Origin: an uncultured bacterium
GTDB taxonomy: Bacteria > Patescibacteriota > Minisyncoccia > Phycocordibacterales > PALSA-1337
Direction: 5' to 3'
Length of the DNA: 32,874 bases
Assembly (NCBI GenBank): GCA_903842025.1
Contig: CAIMKX010000044.1
Coordinates: 1-32,874 of the forward strand
This document shows positions 1-7,373 of this stretch, in pieces (positions within the stretch are counted from its first letter, which is position 1; the number at the start of each line of letters is the position of its first letter). The position numbers and the translations under genes are program-made. Below the pieces are notes generated by a model. That model did not search any database. It was given only the letters and a program-made list of their open reading frames with translations, and was not told the DNA's origin.

Positions 1-350
1 AATGTACTGTCCCCTCCAATAAACCAATAAGGAGAAAGGTCATTTGTCAAAACGAAAGCCGCATATTTGTACGTTACTCCACAGGATACAGTCACGGTAT
101 AGCTAAAGCTGCCTTGTGTGCCAGTGGTGACATTTGAAACTGGACCGCCATATGACTGCCCATTTTGAACCATATAGAATCCTCTGCCGGTAATGCTTCC
201 CCATCCGGAAACACTACCATTCAATGTGACCGAGGTTGGCGAATTAATACTGTAACCACCTGTTGAGACTGAGCCGGCATAAGCCTTATCTACTCCGAAA
301 GCCAGAACACCAACTATGATTGCCACGGAAATAAATAGAGATTTTTTCAT
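1..350 (-). CDS. Secreted protein, N-terminal part (paralogue of the protein at 1725-3632)
   Basis: The frame is open from an ATG at 350 to the window edge (116 codons), so the C-terminus is missing. The first 26 or so residues form a signal peptide (MKKSLFISVAIIVGVLAFG, then an Ala-rich cleavage region). The following domain is clearly paralogous to the N-terminus of the protein at 1725-3632. Both have TSVTLNG(S/D)VSGW, then ITGRGFY, then G(G/Q)PVSN(V/I)TT, and a YK(Y/F)xAFVLT segment. The spacing suggests a beta-sandwich (fibronectin-like) module, which is my inference. No Shine-Dalgarno is seen. The upstream element at 382-400 is shared with the paralogue. Function is unknown; it is probably an exported surface or adhesion-type protein. 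Confidence 0.75.
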   Translation of the reverse strand, partial: MKKSLFISVAIIVGVLAFGVDKAYAGSVSTGGYSINSPTSVTLNGSVSGWGSITGRGFYMVQNGQSYGGPVSNVTTGTQGSFSYTVTVSCGVTYKYAAFVLTNDLSPYWFIGGDST

Positions 351-381
351 GTAAAATAAATTACAAAGGGGGTAATTACAA

Positions 382-400
382 CGTAATTGTAACCCACAAC
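382..400 (-). promoter_or_regulatory. Upstream element shared with the paralogue at 3657-3675
   Basis: Read on the minus strand, the 19 bases GTTGTGGGTTACAATTACG match the element upstream of the 635-residue paralogue at 16 of 19 positions. The core GTTACAATTA is identical in both and contains TACAAT, a good -10 hexamer. No convincing -35 box is seen at the expected distance. It is probably a common promoter for the two paralogues. Confidence 0.45.
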
Positions 401-577
401 TGCGCGTTATGCGATGCATACTGTGGATAGTGCGAGTATCCACTTCTTGTCCCCCGTCTCATATCTTTACAAATAGACGATTTTGTGCCACGCTTGATCC
501 TAGATTGGACTATATCGTCTGTTCGTTGACAACGATGTGAAGTTCCGTCACTCAAACGCAACAAGAAAGGAATCTTT

Positions 578-1489
578 ATGAAAATAATGATCGCAATCAT
601 CAGACTGATTGCCCTCTATTCTTTCCTGATCGTTGCGCCTAGCGCGACTTCAGGACAGAATGCCTCTTCAGCGCCGATGCTGACACCGAATTATTTGCCG
701 GTCAAGGATCTCCAAACGGTCCGTGAATGGGCCGTCACCAACGAACAGTTTCGACAGTTCGTCGGTTTTGACCTCAACTACCAAGACGCTGTAAGCGGCG
801 AATGGTACAGCGAAGGTTGGCCTTATCAAGCCGTCAGATTTCATTCATACGCCGACTATGAGGATTTCATGGTCGAGCATTGTATGAATATCCTCAGTGA
901 TATTCGCACCCAAAAAAATGTCGGGCCGGAAATCGATCTGTGGGCTATGGTGGATGCCTGGGAACCGATACCGCCGACGATTATGATCGAGGCTTTCTTC
1001 ATGCAAATCAATGAAATCACGGCTGATTCATTCCGTAATCTACCTCCAAAGTTTATTCAAGCCTGGGTATCTGTCCCAGGCCTGCAAAAATTTGAGGTAA
1101 CCCTTGACGGAGTAGATCAACACCCTACTCTGTACCCTCAATTCCCTGGCTTCATCTTGATCGAACAACAGTTTCTGTTTGCGACGAACAATTGGGTGTT
1201 CAAGATTACGGCCAATGATCAGACGGCTACGTACGACAAATACGGCTCTCTAATCATTCCAACCATCAGTCTTATCATCAACCGGTCCAATTCAACCTTG
1301 ACTGTTTCATTGCCTGAAGACATTGGAGTCCTGATAGAATCAAGTCCGGACCTTAAGACTTGGTCGGCGGTGACCGAAATACCGCCAGCCAGCAAACCGA
1401 ACTTCACATCAATCGAGATTAGCGCTACGAAAGCCAGTAGGTTGCCGGCCCAACAAGCCATGCAATTCTATCGAGCAACGCCGCACTAA
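578..1489 (+). CDS. Secreted hypothetical protein with a verrucomicrobial-like C-terminal segment
   Basis: This 303-residue protein starts at an ATG with a good ribosome site (AAGAAAGG, about 7 bases upstream), unlike most genes here. Residues 1-26 form a signal peptide (IRLIALYSFLIVAPSATS). The middle, rich in aromatic and acidic residues, is not recognised. The C-terminus has a segment of the type IESSPDLKTW, followed about 45 residues later by FYRA. That pattern is familiar from many secreted Verrucomicrobia and Planctomycetes proteins (SSxDLxxW ... FFR). It lies on the opposite strand to the two secreted paralogues around it and may have been acquired by transfer; this is inference from motif resemblance and the strong ribosome site. 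No catalytic function is assigned. Confidence 0.7.
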   Translation: MKIMIAIIRLIALYSFLIVAPSATSGQNASSAPMLTPNYLPVKDLQTVREWAVTNEQFRQFVGFDLNYQDAVSGEWYSEGWPYQAVRFHSYADYEDFMVEHCMNILSDIRTQKNVGPEIDLWAMVDAWEPIPPTIMIEAFFMQINEITADSFRNLPPKFIQAWVSVPGLQKFEVTLDGVDQHPTLYPQFPGFILIEQQFLFATNNWVFKITANDQTATYDKYGSLIIPTISLIINRSNSTLTVSLPEDIGVLIESSPDLKTWSAVTEIPPASKPNFTSIEISATKASRLPAQQAMQFYRATPH

Positions 1490-1504
1490 TTCACGACATA
1501 CGAG

Positions 1505-1536
1505 AAATTCCCCACTCCCTCAAGTTTGGGGAATTT
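1505..1536 (+). terminator. Hairpin terminator after the 578-1489 gene
   Basis: A 10-bp perfect stem (AAATTCCCCA, 1505-1514, with TGGGGAATTT, 1527-1536) and a 12-base loop begins 15 bases after the stop codon. The AT-rich ends (T's on the right, A's on the left) could let it work in both directions. Confidence 0.6.
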
Positions 1537-1546
1537 TCTATTCATA

Positions 1547-1710
1547 AAGCGACCCCTCACAATCTTTTTCATCACCGACGATAATTTGCGACCAATGTAC
1601 CGCTGTATTTTCCAAAGGATGAGTGAATCCTTGGAGCGAATCCTTTGTGAAAATACCGGTACATTGGAAGCAAAGTCGGAGGGGATGAAAAAGATTGTGA
1701 GGGGTCGCTT
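1547..1710. repeat. MITE-like fold-back element with 27-bp perfect terminal inverted repeats
   Basis: Bases 1547-1573 are the exact reverse complement of 1684-1710. The interior also pairs imperfectly: the ACCAATGTACCG and CAAAGGAT stretches on the left match CGGTACATTGG and ATCCTTTG on the right. The whole 164 bp can therefore fold into one long hairpin. It fills the gap between two convergent genes. No target-site duplication is evident at the edges, and no transposase is present. It could be a mobile miniature element or a very long bidirectional terminator. Confidence 0.7.
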
Positions 1711-1724
1711 CAAAATGTCATTCC

Positions 1725-3632
1725 CTAGATTTCCGTCTGTGATACATCAGTCACGATCAACTTCACGGAATTTGATTCATAAAATTCCGAAGAGTTAGTT
1801 ATATTTTTACATCTCACCTTGAAATCATACGGGCCCAAATCGGCCGATGCGGAACTCAAATCGACATTCATGTTTTGAGACACTGTCTCTATGTCAACTT
1901 TATTACTAAGACTCTGATTCTTGTCCCAATACCCGCTTCCGCCGTTGCTGATCACGGCGCTACATTGATAGATTTTTTTCTTGGTGACCGGATCGATCAT
2001 TCCGGAATAAGCGTTCGTCCACTTCAAGCCAAAACCGGAACCGACCCTTATCATATAGGCCCTTTCACTACCAATACTAGCCGATGCGCCAGTCGCTCCG
2101 ATCTTCAGGGTCAAGGCGTCGCCGATAACCGTCATATTGCCGCAATTGGCATAGCCGGAGACCTTCTTGGGCGAACTATTGTCGTAAATTTTGACCCGAG
2201 TCATGCCGCCAAGCCTTGGAGAGACGTATTTATTCCTCCAGGTTGTGGCCGTTGAAGGACCCGTATCGGGATAAAAGCCGTTGCCAGTTTCGAAACTATA
2301 GGTATAAGCGCTGAGCGGCCCGACTCCCCCCACGATCAGAGCCGGATTGATGGTAAAGACGACGAAGGCATTGTTATTTTTCGGATCGAGAATGACCGAA
2401 TAATTTCCTTTGCCGTCAGAATATAGTGGCGTTAAAGATACTGGATCCGCCGATATCGTGCAGGCGTTGGAGGCCGTTATGCCTCCAAAAGATGGAGTTG
2501 GCGAAGGTGAAGTCACGGTGACCGAGCAGATCGGAGCGACTGTCACGCCGGTATTGACATCCCGAATGGTCAACGGCTGAGTTATCGTCATCGGATTGGA
2601 ATATGTCACCGATTTTGAACTATCAGTCACCCAACCATGGCTGTCGGACCAATCGTATTCATACTGATTCGTCCCTCCGGAAGGCTTGGCGGTGAATGTC
2701 ACGGATCCGTTTAGAACCGAATTCGAGCAGCTCCCGGTGAATGAAACTGATGAGACAGGCGTGTCGGAATTGAAATCAACCCAACCGACGACTTCCCCGC
2801 CCCAGGCTTTGCCGGTTAATTTGCCGGTTAAAATATCCAAAAACAATCCATAATTTCCGGTCTTTAAAGGATCCGCTTGGGAATTATGATTTGTTCCTGC
2901 CAACTCTATCCAACCATCCCAACCGTCAGTCCGCGAAGTCATCGACGAGCAATCGCCGGAAACTGTGCCGGCGCAAGCCCGGGCCCAACCGGAAACAACA
3001 CCTGTGGCCAAGTTGATCTTGGCGTTTCCTGATCCCGTCGGGAAATCGGAAAGACACGAACCAGAAGGACAGCCGAACTTGATCCAGCCGATGTTCGGCG
3101 ACCAAGACCAGCCGGTGAGATCGCCGGTAACGGCATTCAGAGCTATCGGATCAAGCTTAAACCAACCGATATTGGACGACCAAGCCCAACCGCTGAGGTT
3201 AGAAGGGATTGAAGGGGTGGGAATTGGTGTAGGAGTGGGAGTGCCTGAAGGAGTGGCGATGCAGACGCTAGTTTTGAAAAAGACGTCGCTTCCGGTGAAC
3301 CAACGTGGCAAAGCGTCAGGGGTCAGGACGAAAGCCGTAAACTTGTAATCCGTGTCGCAGATCAGATCATTGACCGTAAAATGAAAAGGCTCCTGAACGC
3401 TTGTCGTAATGTTCGACACCGGCTGGCCGTACAATTGACCCTTCGGCGACAGATAAAAGCCCCTTCCGGTGATGGCTGTCCAGCCGGACACATCGCCGTT
3501 CAAGGTGACGGAAGTATCGGTAAGGTTCGTCACCGGCTCTGATGAGATCGTTCCGAGAGCGTAGGCGTTATTTGCCTTAAAGAATAACGCTCCGATAATG
3601 AGAAAAAAAATGACGAGTAGGGATTTTTTCAT
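1725..3632 (-). CDS. Secreted protein with GWAW/NIGW repeats, signal peptide and PT-rich linker
   Basis: This protein has 635 residues. Residues 1-26 are a signal peptide ending near AYA. Residues 27-122 are a beta-rich module shared with the gene at 1-350. Residues 128-145 are a Pro/Thr linker. From about 147 to 290 there are repeated motifs, SGWAWSSNIGW, TGWSWSPNIGWIKF, SGWARAC, DGWDGWIEL and TGKAWGGEVVGWVDF. This repeat type is common in exported proteins of Parcubacteria. Residues 300-370 look like an Ig/PKD-type domain (FTGSCSNSVLNGSVTF). The rest is unassigned, with scattered cysteines that may form disulfides. No LPXTG motif or C-terminal membrane helix is seen, so the protein is either released or held by other contacts. 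The ATG start has no Shine-Dalgarno. Confidence 0.8.
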   Translation of the reverse strand: MKKSLLVIFFLIIGALFFKANNAYALGTISSEPVTNLTDTSVTLNGDVSGWTAITGRGFYLSPKGQLYGQPVSNITTSVQEPFHFTVNDLICDTDYKFTAFVLTPDALPRWFTGSDVFFKTSVCIATPSGTPTPTPIPTPSIPSNLSGWAWSSNIGWFKLDPIALNAVTGDLTGWSWSPNIGWIKFGCPSGSCLSDFPTGSGNAKINLATGVVSGWARACAGTVSGDCSSMTSRTDGWDGWIELAGTNHNSQADPLKTGNYGLFLDILTGKLTGKAWGGEVVGWVDFNSDTPVSSVSFTGSCSNSVLNGSVTFTAKPSGGTNQYEYDWSDSHGWVTDSSKSVTYSNPMTITQPLTIRDVNTGVTVAPICSVTVTSPSPTPSFGGITASNACTISADPVSLTPLYSDGKGNYSVILDPKNNNAFVVFTINPALIVGGVGPLSAYTYSFETGNGFYPDTGPSTATTWRNKYVSPRLGGMTRVKIYDNSSPKKVSGYANCGNMTVIGDALTLKIGATGASASIGSERAYMIRVGSGFGLKWTNAYSGMIDPVTKKKIYQCSAVISNGGSGYWDKNQSLSNKVDIETVSQNMNVDLSSASADLGPYDFKVRCKNITNSSEFYESNSVKLIVTDVSQTEI

Positions 3633-3656
3633 ATGGTTATGGGAGGATTAAGCTAT

Positions 3657-3675
3657 CATAATTGTAACGTACAAC
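3657..3675 (-). promoter_or_regulatory. Upstream element shared with the paralogue at 382-400
   Basis: The minus-strand sequence GTTGTACGTTACAATTATG contains the same GTTACAATTA core as the site at 382-400, 25 bases upstream of the ATG at 3632. TACAAT is a plausible -10 box. Confidence 0.45.
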
Positions 3676-3710
3676 GAGAGGTTGAGCGAAGTTTTTTGGG
3701 GATAAGAAAA

Positions 3711-3795
3711 AGGAGGTAGGAGTTAAGAAATAAGAGGTAAGAGCTAAGAAAACAACATTCGACTTCAATCTTACCTCTTACCTCTTACCTCTGTA
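3711..3795. repeat. Word-like short repeat with hairpin, overlapping the valS 3' end
   Basis: The stretch is built from imperfect copies of a 7-base purine word (AGGTAAG, AAGAGGT, TAAGAGC). It is followed by the complementary pyrimidine words (CTTACCT, repeated three times) so that the two halves can pair. The right half encodes the last residues and the stop codon of valS. A longer relative lies just upstream of valS at 5974-6066. Confidence 0.65.
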
Positions 3796-5954
3796 CTCTC
3801 CCCTCCTGGCCATCCTTCCACCATCAGCAGTTTTTTGTCCTGAATCGGCATCGAAGCCCAGATTTCTTCGGTGATGAACGGCATGAACGGATGAAGGACC
3901 TTTAGAATCTTCTCAAGCGCCATCAGCAAAAATACACGTCTTGAAACAGCCTCCTCTGAGTCTTTATTGACCAAAATAGCTTTGCTCTCTTCAAGAATAA
4001 TGTCGGCAAAGCGATGCCAAACGTAATGATAGATCTTCTCGGCCGCCAGATAGAAGCGGTAATTGTCCATATCGGTGGTGATATCGGCAATGATAGTATC
4101 CAATTCTTTGAGCAATTCAGTCTCGGCCGGCATCAAATCCCTGCGAATCTGATCTTTTGAAATATTTTCCGAGGTTTCGCTCAGAACAAATCGGGTGACA
4201 TTCCAAAGCTTGTTGGCAAATTTCTTGTAGGCCGAAATCTTGTCTTCGGAAAGAGCCAGCGAAGTCCCCGGCGTATTGCCGATAACCAAACCCATTCGGA
4301 AAGCGTCCGTGCCGAATTTGGCCGTGAGATCAAGCGGATTGATAACATTGCCTTTGCTCTTGCTCATCTTGAGCCCCTTGGCGTCGAGGACCATGCCGTG
4401 AAGATATATGGTCTTGAAAGGGATCTTGCCCGTCACATAAAGGCTCATCATGATCATTCGGGAAATCCAGAAATAAATGAGGTCGCCGGCCGTCTCCATG
4501 ACATCGGTCGGAAAATAATCCTTGAAATCTTGGCTATCGGGATATCCCAAGGTGATGAAAGGCCATTGTCCGGAAGAAAACCAAGTGTCGAAAGTGTCAT
4601 TGTCTTTGATCACTTCCCCACCGCATTTCGGACATTTTTTTAATTTATCATCGAGGTCGACAAAACCTTGATCGCACTTTGGACAAAGTTTGGCCGGAAT
4701 GGGAATGCCCCAGACGATCTGTCGGGAAATATTCCAATCGATAATGTTCTCCAACCAATGCGTCGAGATTTTCTCGAAATGGTCGGGAATGTATTTGATC
4801 TCACCGGCCTTGATCTTTTCCAGAGCCTTTTCCGCCAAAGGCTTCATCTTGACGAACCACTGGCTGCGGATCTGCGGCTCGATGATCGTACCGCATTTGT
4901 AGCAAGTCCGGACGACGTGTTTGTATTCATGGTCAATCTTTTCAACAAGTCCCTTCTTTTGCAATTTTTCAATGATAAGGGCGCGGGCTTTCTTGATATG
5001 TTGGCCGGCAAAATCCCCGGCGATCGGCATCAACTTGCCGTAATCATCGATAATCTGCTCCTTGTCCAGATGGTGCCTTTCAGCAATGTCAAAATCGACC
5101 GGATCATGCCAAGGCGTGATGGTCATGACACCGGTTCCGAAGGCCATATCAATGGCTTCATCTTTGATTACAGTGGCTGTAATCGGTCCGTTTATCCATT
5201 CAAGGTCGATCTTTTGGCCGTCGGTGTATTTGGCATAGCGCTTGTCGGCCGGATGCATGACGACATATTTGTCACCAAATTTGGTTTCCGGCCTAGTCGT
5301 GCCGATAACGAAAGGTCCGTATTTGAGGTAATAGAAATCCTCGACCCGCTCATCATTCAAAATCTCCAGATCCGAAAAAGCCGTCTGATGTTTCGTGCAC
5401 CACGAGACTATCTTCTTGCCGCGATAGAGCAAACCATCGTCAGACAATTTCTGAAAAGTTGAATAGACCGTCTTCACAACTTGCGGATCGAGGGTAAATC
5501 GCTCTCGAGACCAGTCGCAAGACGCACCCATTTTCCTGATCTGAGATTTGATATTAGCGGAATTGGTCAGGGTAAAATCCAGAATCTCTTCATATAATTT
5601 TCTTGGCTCGATCTCGAAGCGCGTCCGCCCCTCTTTTTCCAGCTTTTTTTCGTAAACCACTTGTGTCTCGAATCCGGCATGATCAAGACCTGGTAGCCAA
5701 AGTGTTTTGTATCCGCGCATCCTCTTGTAGCGGGTCATAATATCCTCAATGGTCATGACCAATCCATGACCAGCATGAAGAGAACCGTTGGCGTTGGTCG
5801 GCGGCATGATGATCGTAAAGGGATCGGCTTTCGAATCCGTAAGGCCGTCTTTGAGACAAATATCGGGATTAAAATAGCCGCTTTTTTCCCACTTTTCGTA
5901 TATCCGGTCCTCGGTCTGCTTGGGATCGTAAGGTTTCAGGAATTTGGGGTCCAT
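3771..5954 (-). CDS. valS: Valine-tRNA ligase
   Basis: Class I synthetase that charges tRNA-Val in the cytoplasm. The HIGH motif appears as HAGH (residues 60-63) in PPTNANGSLHAGHGL. It is followed by LPGLDHAGFETQ, as in ValRS. The editing (CP1) region is present (TTRPET, and DVVRT-like VVRTCYKCG). Zinc-binding pairs CYKCG, CPKC and CPKCGG surround EPQIRSQWFVKM and DTWFSSGQWPF, which are ValRS signatures. KMSKSKGN lies near residue 530. At 727 residues it is shorter than the roughly 880-950 residues usual in other bacteria and lacks the C-terminal coiled coil, as in other streamlined genomes. The last eight residues (STEVRGKR) and the stop are read from a repeat that overlaps the gene end. Confidence 0.95.
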   Translation of the reverse strand: MDPKFLKPYDPKQTEDRIYEKWEKSGYFNPDICLKDGLTDSKADPFTIIMPPTNANGSLHAGHGLVMTIEDIMTRYKRMRGYKTLWLPGLDHAGFETQVVYEKKLEKEGRTRFEIEPRKLYEEILDFTLTNSANIKSQIRKMGASCDWSRERFTLDPQVVKTVYSTFQKLSDDGLLYRGKKIVSWCTKHQTAFSDLEILNDERVEDFYYLKYGPFVIGTTRPETKFGDKYVVMHPADKRYAKYTDGQKIDLEWINGPITATVIKDEAIDMAFGTGVMTITPWHDPVDFDIAERHHLDKEQIIDDYGKLMPIAGDFAGQHIKKARALIIEKLQKKGLVEKIDHEYKHVVRTCYKCGTIIEPQIRSQWFVKMKPLAEKALEKIKAGEIKYIPDHFEKISTHWLENIIDWNISRQIVWGIPIPAKLCPKCDQGFVDLDDKLKKCPKCGGEVIKDNDTFDTWFSSGQWPFITLGYPDSQDFKDYFPTDVMETAGDLIYFWISRMIMMSLYVTGKIPFKTIYLHGMVLDAKGLKMSKSKGNVINPLDLTAKFGTDAFRMGLVIGNTPGTSLALSEDKISAYKKFANKLWNVTRFVLSETSENISKDQIRRDLMPAETELLKELDTIIADITTDMDNYRFYLAAEKIYHYVWHRFADIILEESKAILVNKDSEEAVSRRVFLLMALEKILKVLHPFMPFITEEIWASMPIQDKKLLMVEGWPGGESTEVRGKR

Positions 5955-5973
5955 GGTGAGAATGGTAGCAGAA

Positions 5974-6066
5974 ATATAGGTAGGAGTTAAGAGGTAGGAG
6001 CTAAGAGTTAAGAAATCGCAATGCGATTTATCTTAACTCCTACCTCTTAACTCTTACCTCTCTGCT
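5974..6066. repeat. Word-like repeat hairpin upstream of valS
   Basis: Purine words (GGTAGGAGTTAAGAG, GTAGGAGCTAAGAG, TTAAGAA) are followed by a small palindrome, ATCGCAATGCGAT, and then by the complementary pyrimidine words. The whole can fold into a hairpin of roughly 40 bp. It uses the same vocabulary as 3711-3795, so valS is flanked by two members of one family. Confidence 0.65.
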
Positions 6067-6073
6067 CTACAAC

Positions 6074-6098
6074 AAAAACTCCCCGCCGAAGCAGGGAG
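6074..6098 (-). terminator. Rho-independent terminator of the cold-shock gene
   Basis: On the minus strand CTCCCTGC pairs with GCGGGGAG (one G-T pair) across a TTCG tetraloop, followed directly by TTTTT. It sits 32 bases after the cold-shock stop codon, a textbook terminator. Confidence 0.85.
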
Positions 6099-6129
6099 CT
6101 CTTGCAAAAGCTGAACTTTCGTAAAGCTA

Positions 6130-6330
6130 TTAGACTCTCTTAACATTCTTGGCGTTCGGGCCCTTTTGGCCGTCAACAACCTCGAAAGTCACGGCATCAC
6201 CGACCTTAAGGTCAGCGAAAGTAACACCCGAGAGATCATTGGAGTGGAAGAAGAGATCCTTGGCCTCGCCTTCGCGAGCAATGAATCCAAATCCTTTCTC
6301 TGTCAATGTCTTGATTGTACCTGATTGCAT
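6130..6330 (-). CDS. Cold-shock domain protein
   Basis: A 66-residue single cold-shock domain that binds single-stranded RNA or DNA and acts as an RNA chaperone. RNP1 is KGFGFI (residues 12-17) and RNP2 is DLFFHSNDL (residues 25-33). The usual VGDAVTFEV and GPNAKNV segments follow. Length matches CspA-type proteins. It has its own terminator and is separated from valS by a repeat, so it is probably transcribed alone. The 5' leader is AT-rich (ataatatataag on the plus strand, 6348-6361), where a promoter could lie. Confidence 0.95.
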   Translation of the reverse strand: MQSGTIKTLTEKGFGFIAREGEAKDLFFHSNDLSGVTFADLKVGDAVTFEVVDGQKGPNAKNVKRV

Positions 6331-6433
6331 GATTTTTTTGCTTTAAAATATAATATATAAGAAATTCGACTCCTTTCTTCGTGGAGCCATCATAGCATAG
6401 TTCTGTTAATATTGATATAGGCAGATTACCACC

Positions 6434-6877
6434 CTATTTATGATGATACTTCTCCCCTTTTATTATCGTAAAAGCCCGATAAATCTGCTCCGCCAATATG
6501 CTTCGAACCAATTCATGGGGAAAAACCATGGCCGACAGAGAAATGGATTGCTGGGCCACTTCTTTGACTTTTTCATCGATACCATAAGCGCCTCCGATCA
6601 CGAAAACGATATTCTTGACGCTTTCGTTCAAGCGCTTTTCAATTAGATTTGAGAACTGAAGAGAATCCAGCGACTTACCATTTTCATCCAGGATAACGAC
6701 AAAGGAATTGGCGGGAATTATTTTAAGTATTTTATCTGCCTCATCAGATGGTTCTGAAGGTGAAATAAATTTCCACTCAATCGACGAGTAATGCGAAATC
6801 CGTGATGTGTATTCCAAGACGACGTCTTCGCTGAGATATCCTTTGGCCTTGCCGGGTGAAATGATCAGGATGTTCAT
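6434..6877 (-). CDS. rlmH: 23S rRNA (pseudouridine-1915 N3)-methyltransferase
   Basis: SPOUT-family methyltransferase that modifies pseudouridine 1915 in helix 69 of 23S rRNA using S-adenosylmethionine. Visible signatures are FVVILDENGKSLDS, FVIGGAYGIDEKV (the SAM-binding knot) and the highly conserved C-terminus PHELVRSILAEQIYRAFTI, then KGEKYHHK. I chose the ATG at 6877, giving 147 residues that begin MNILIISPG. The longer frame to 6973 would overlap the upstream gene, and its first 32 residues do not look like RlmH. An ATG two codons earlier (6883) is equally possible. No Shine-Dalgarno is seen. The gene follows the HicB-like gene by 32 bases. Confidence 0.93.
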   Translation of the reverse strand: MNILIISPGKAKGYLSEDVVLEYTSRISHYSSIEWKFISPSEPSDEADKILKIIPANSFVVILDENGKSLDSLQFSNLIEKRLNESVKNIVFVIGGAYGIDEKVKEVAQQSISLSAMVFPHELVRSILAEQIYRAFTIIKGEKYHHK

Positions 6878-6909
6878 AGGCATTTTGTCGGAACAAGGCC
6901 TGGCATGCG

Positions 6910-7200
6910 TTAGGCAAGCATCGGCACACTGAACATTTGCGTATCCTGCGCCACGACCATAGGCGGCTTCCATTCACTCTTCTGCTTAGTCCAACCAAGA
7001 TCAAATAAGACGATATCAAGCGTACCCATACGTAAACATTCATCAAAAAAGATCTGAACGACCTTCCCAAAATGCTTTTTAGCTTGCTCAAAAGTAGCCC
7101 CTGACGTAGAGAGATCCAATGAAGGCGTATAGGCAACAAATTGCTTCCCTTCACGAAGAAATGTCACCGGTAATGAGGCCTGAAAGTTGATCTTTTTCAT
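6910..7200 (-). CDS. HicB-like (UPF0150-type) protein without a HicA partner
   Basis: This 96-residue protein has the HicB-type beta-beta-beta-alpha start, FVAYTPSLDLSTSGATFEQA, followed by an amphipathic helix (KKHFGKVVQIFFDECLRMG). This matches the partial RNase H-like fold of HicB antitoxins. No HicA toxin (about 60 residues with a double-stranded RNA-binding fold) is present on either side. A C-terminal DNA-binding domain typical of full HicB is not evident. It may be an orphan antitoxin or a domesticated protein of unknown role. The family call rests on fold-pattern resemblance only. Confidence 0.6.
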   Translation of the reverse strand: MKKINFQASLPVTFLREGKQFVAYTPSLDLSTSGATFEQAKKHFGKVVQIFFDECLRMGTLDIVLFDLGWTKQKSEWKPPMVVAQDTQMFSVPMLA

Positions 7201-7232
7201 GGATTTATATTAGCAAACGAACAAACGCAAAT

Positions 7233-7244
7233 CAATTGGTGACC
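7233..7244. repeat. Putative attL: 12-bp copy of the tRNA-Glu 3' end
   Basis: CAATTGGTGACC is identical to 10591-10602, which spans the encoded CCA end and acceptor stem of tRNA-Glu plus four bases downstream. The next bases (ttatacgggattgg) still resemble the continuing tRNA sequence (ttaccgggagtcg). This suggests a decayed remnant of the tRNA 3' end at the far boundary of an inserted element. Confidence 0.5.
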
Positions 7245-7327
7245 CACATTATACGGGATTGGAAACAGATTGTTGAATATCTGACTGATTTCAAGAGATT
7301 CATCAGACTAAATGATGAAGATGCTCT

Positions 7328-7354
7328 TTAACAATTACTCGAATTGTGTATAAT
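7328..7354 (+). promoter_or_regulatory. Possible promoter for the SDH-family protease
   Basis: A perfect TATAAT (7349-7354) lies 19 bases before the ATG at 7374. TTAACA (7328-7333) could be the -35 box, but the 15-base spacer is short. Confidence 0.35.
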
Positions 7355-7373
7355 AATCATCATAGAAATAAAT

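Noticed and set aside
1526-1798. Open frames on both strands across the fold-back element
   Set aside because: Both are produced by the palindrome at 1547-1710 and share its arms; no independent protein signal.
4668-5462. 264-codon open frame antisense to valS
   Set aside because: It has no family motifs and mirrors a conserved synthetase on the other strand; a composition shadow.
6878-6973. Longer rlmH start
   Set aside because: It overlaps the HicB-like gene and adds 32 residues unlike the family; the ATG at 6877 fits.
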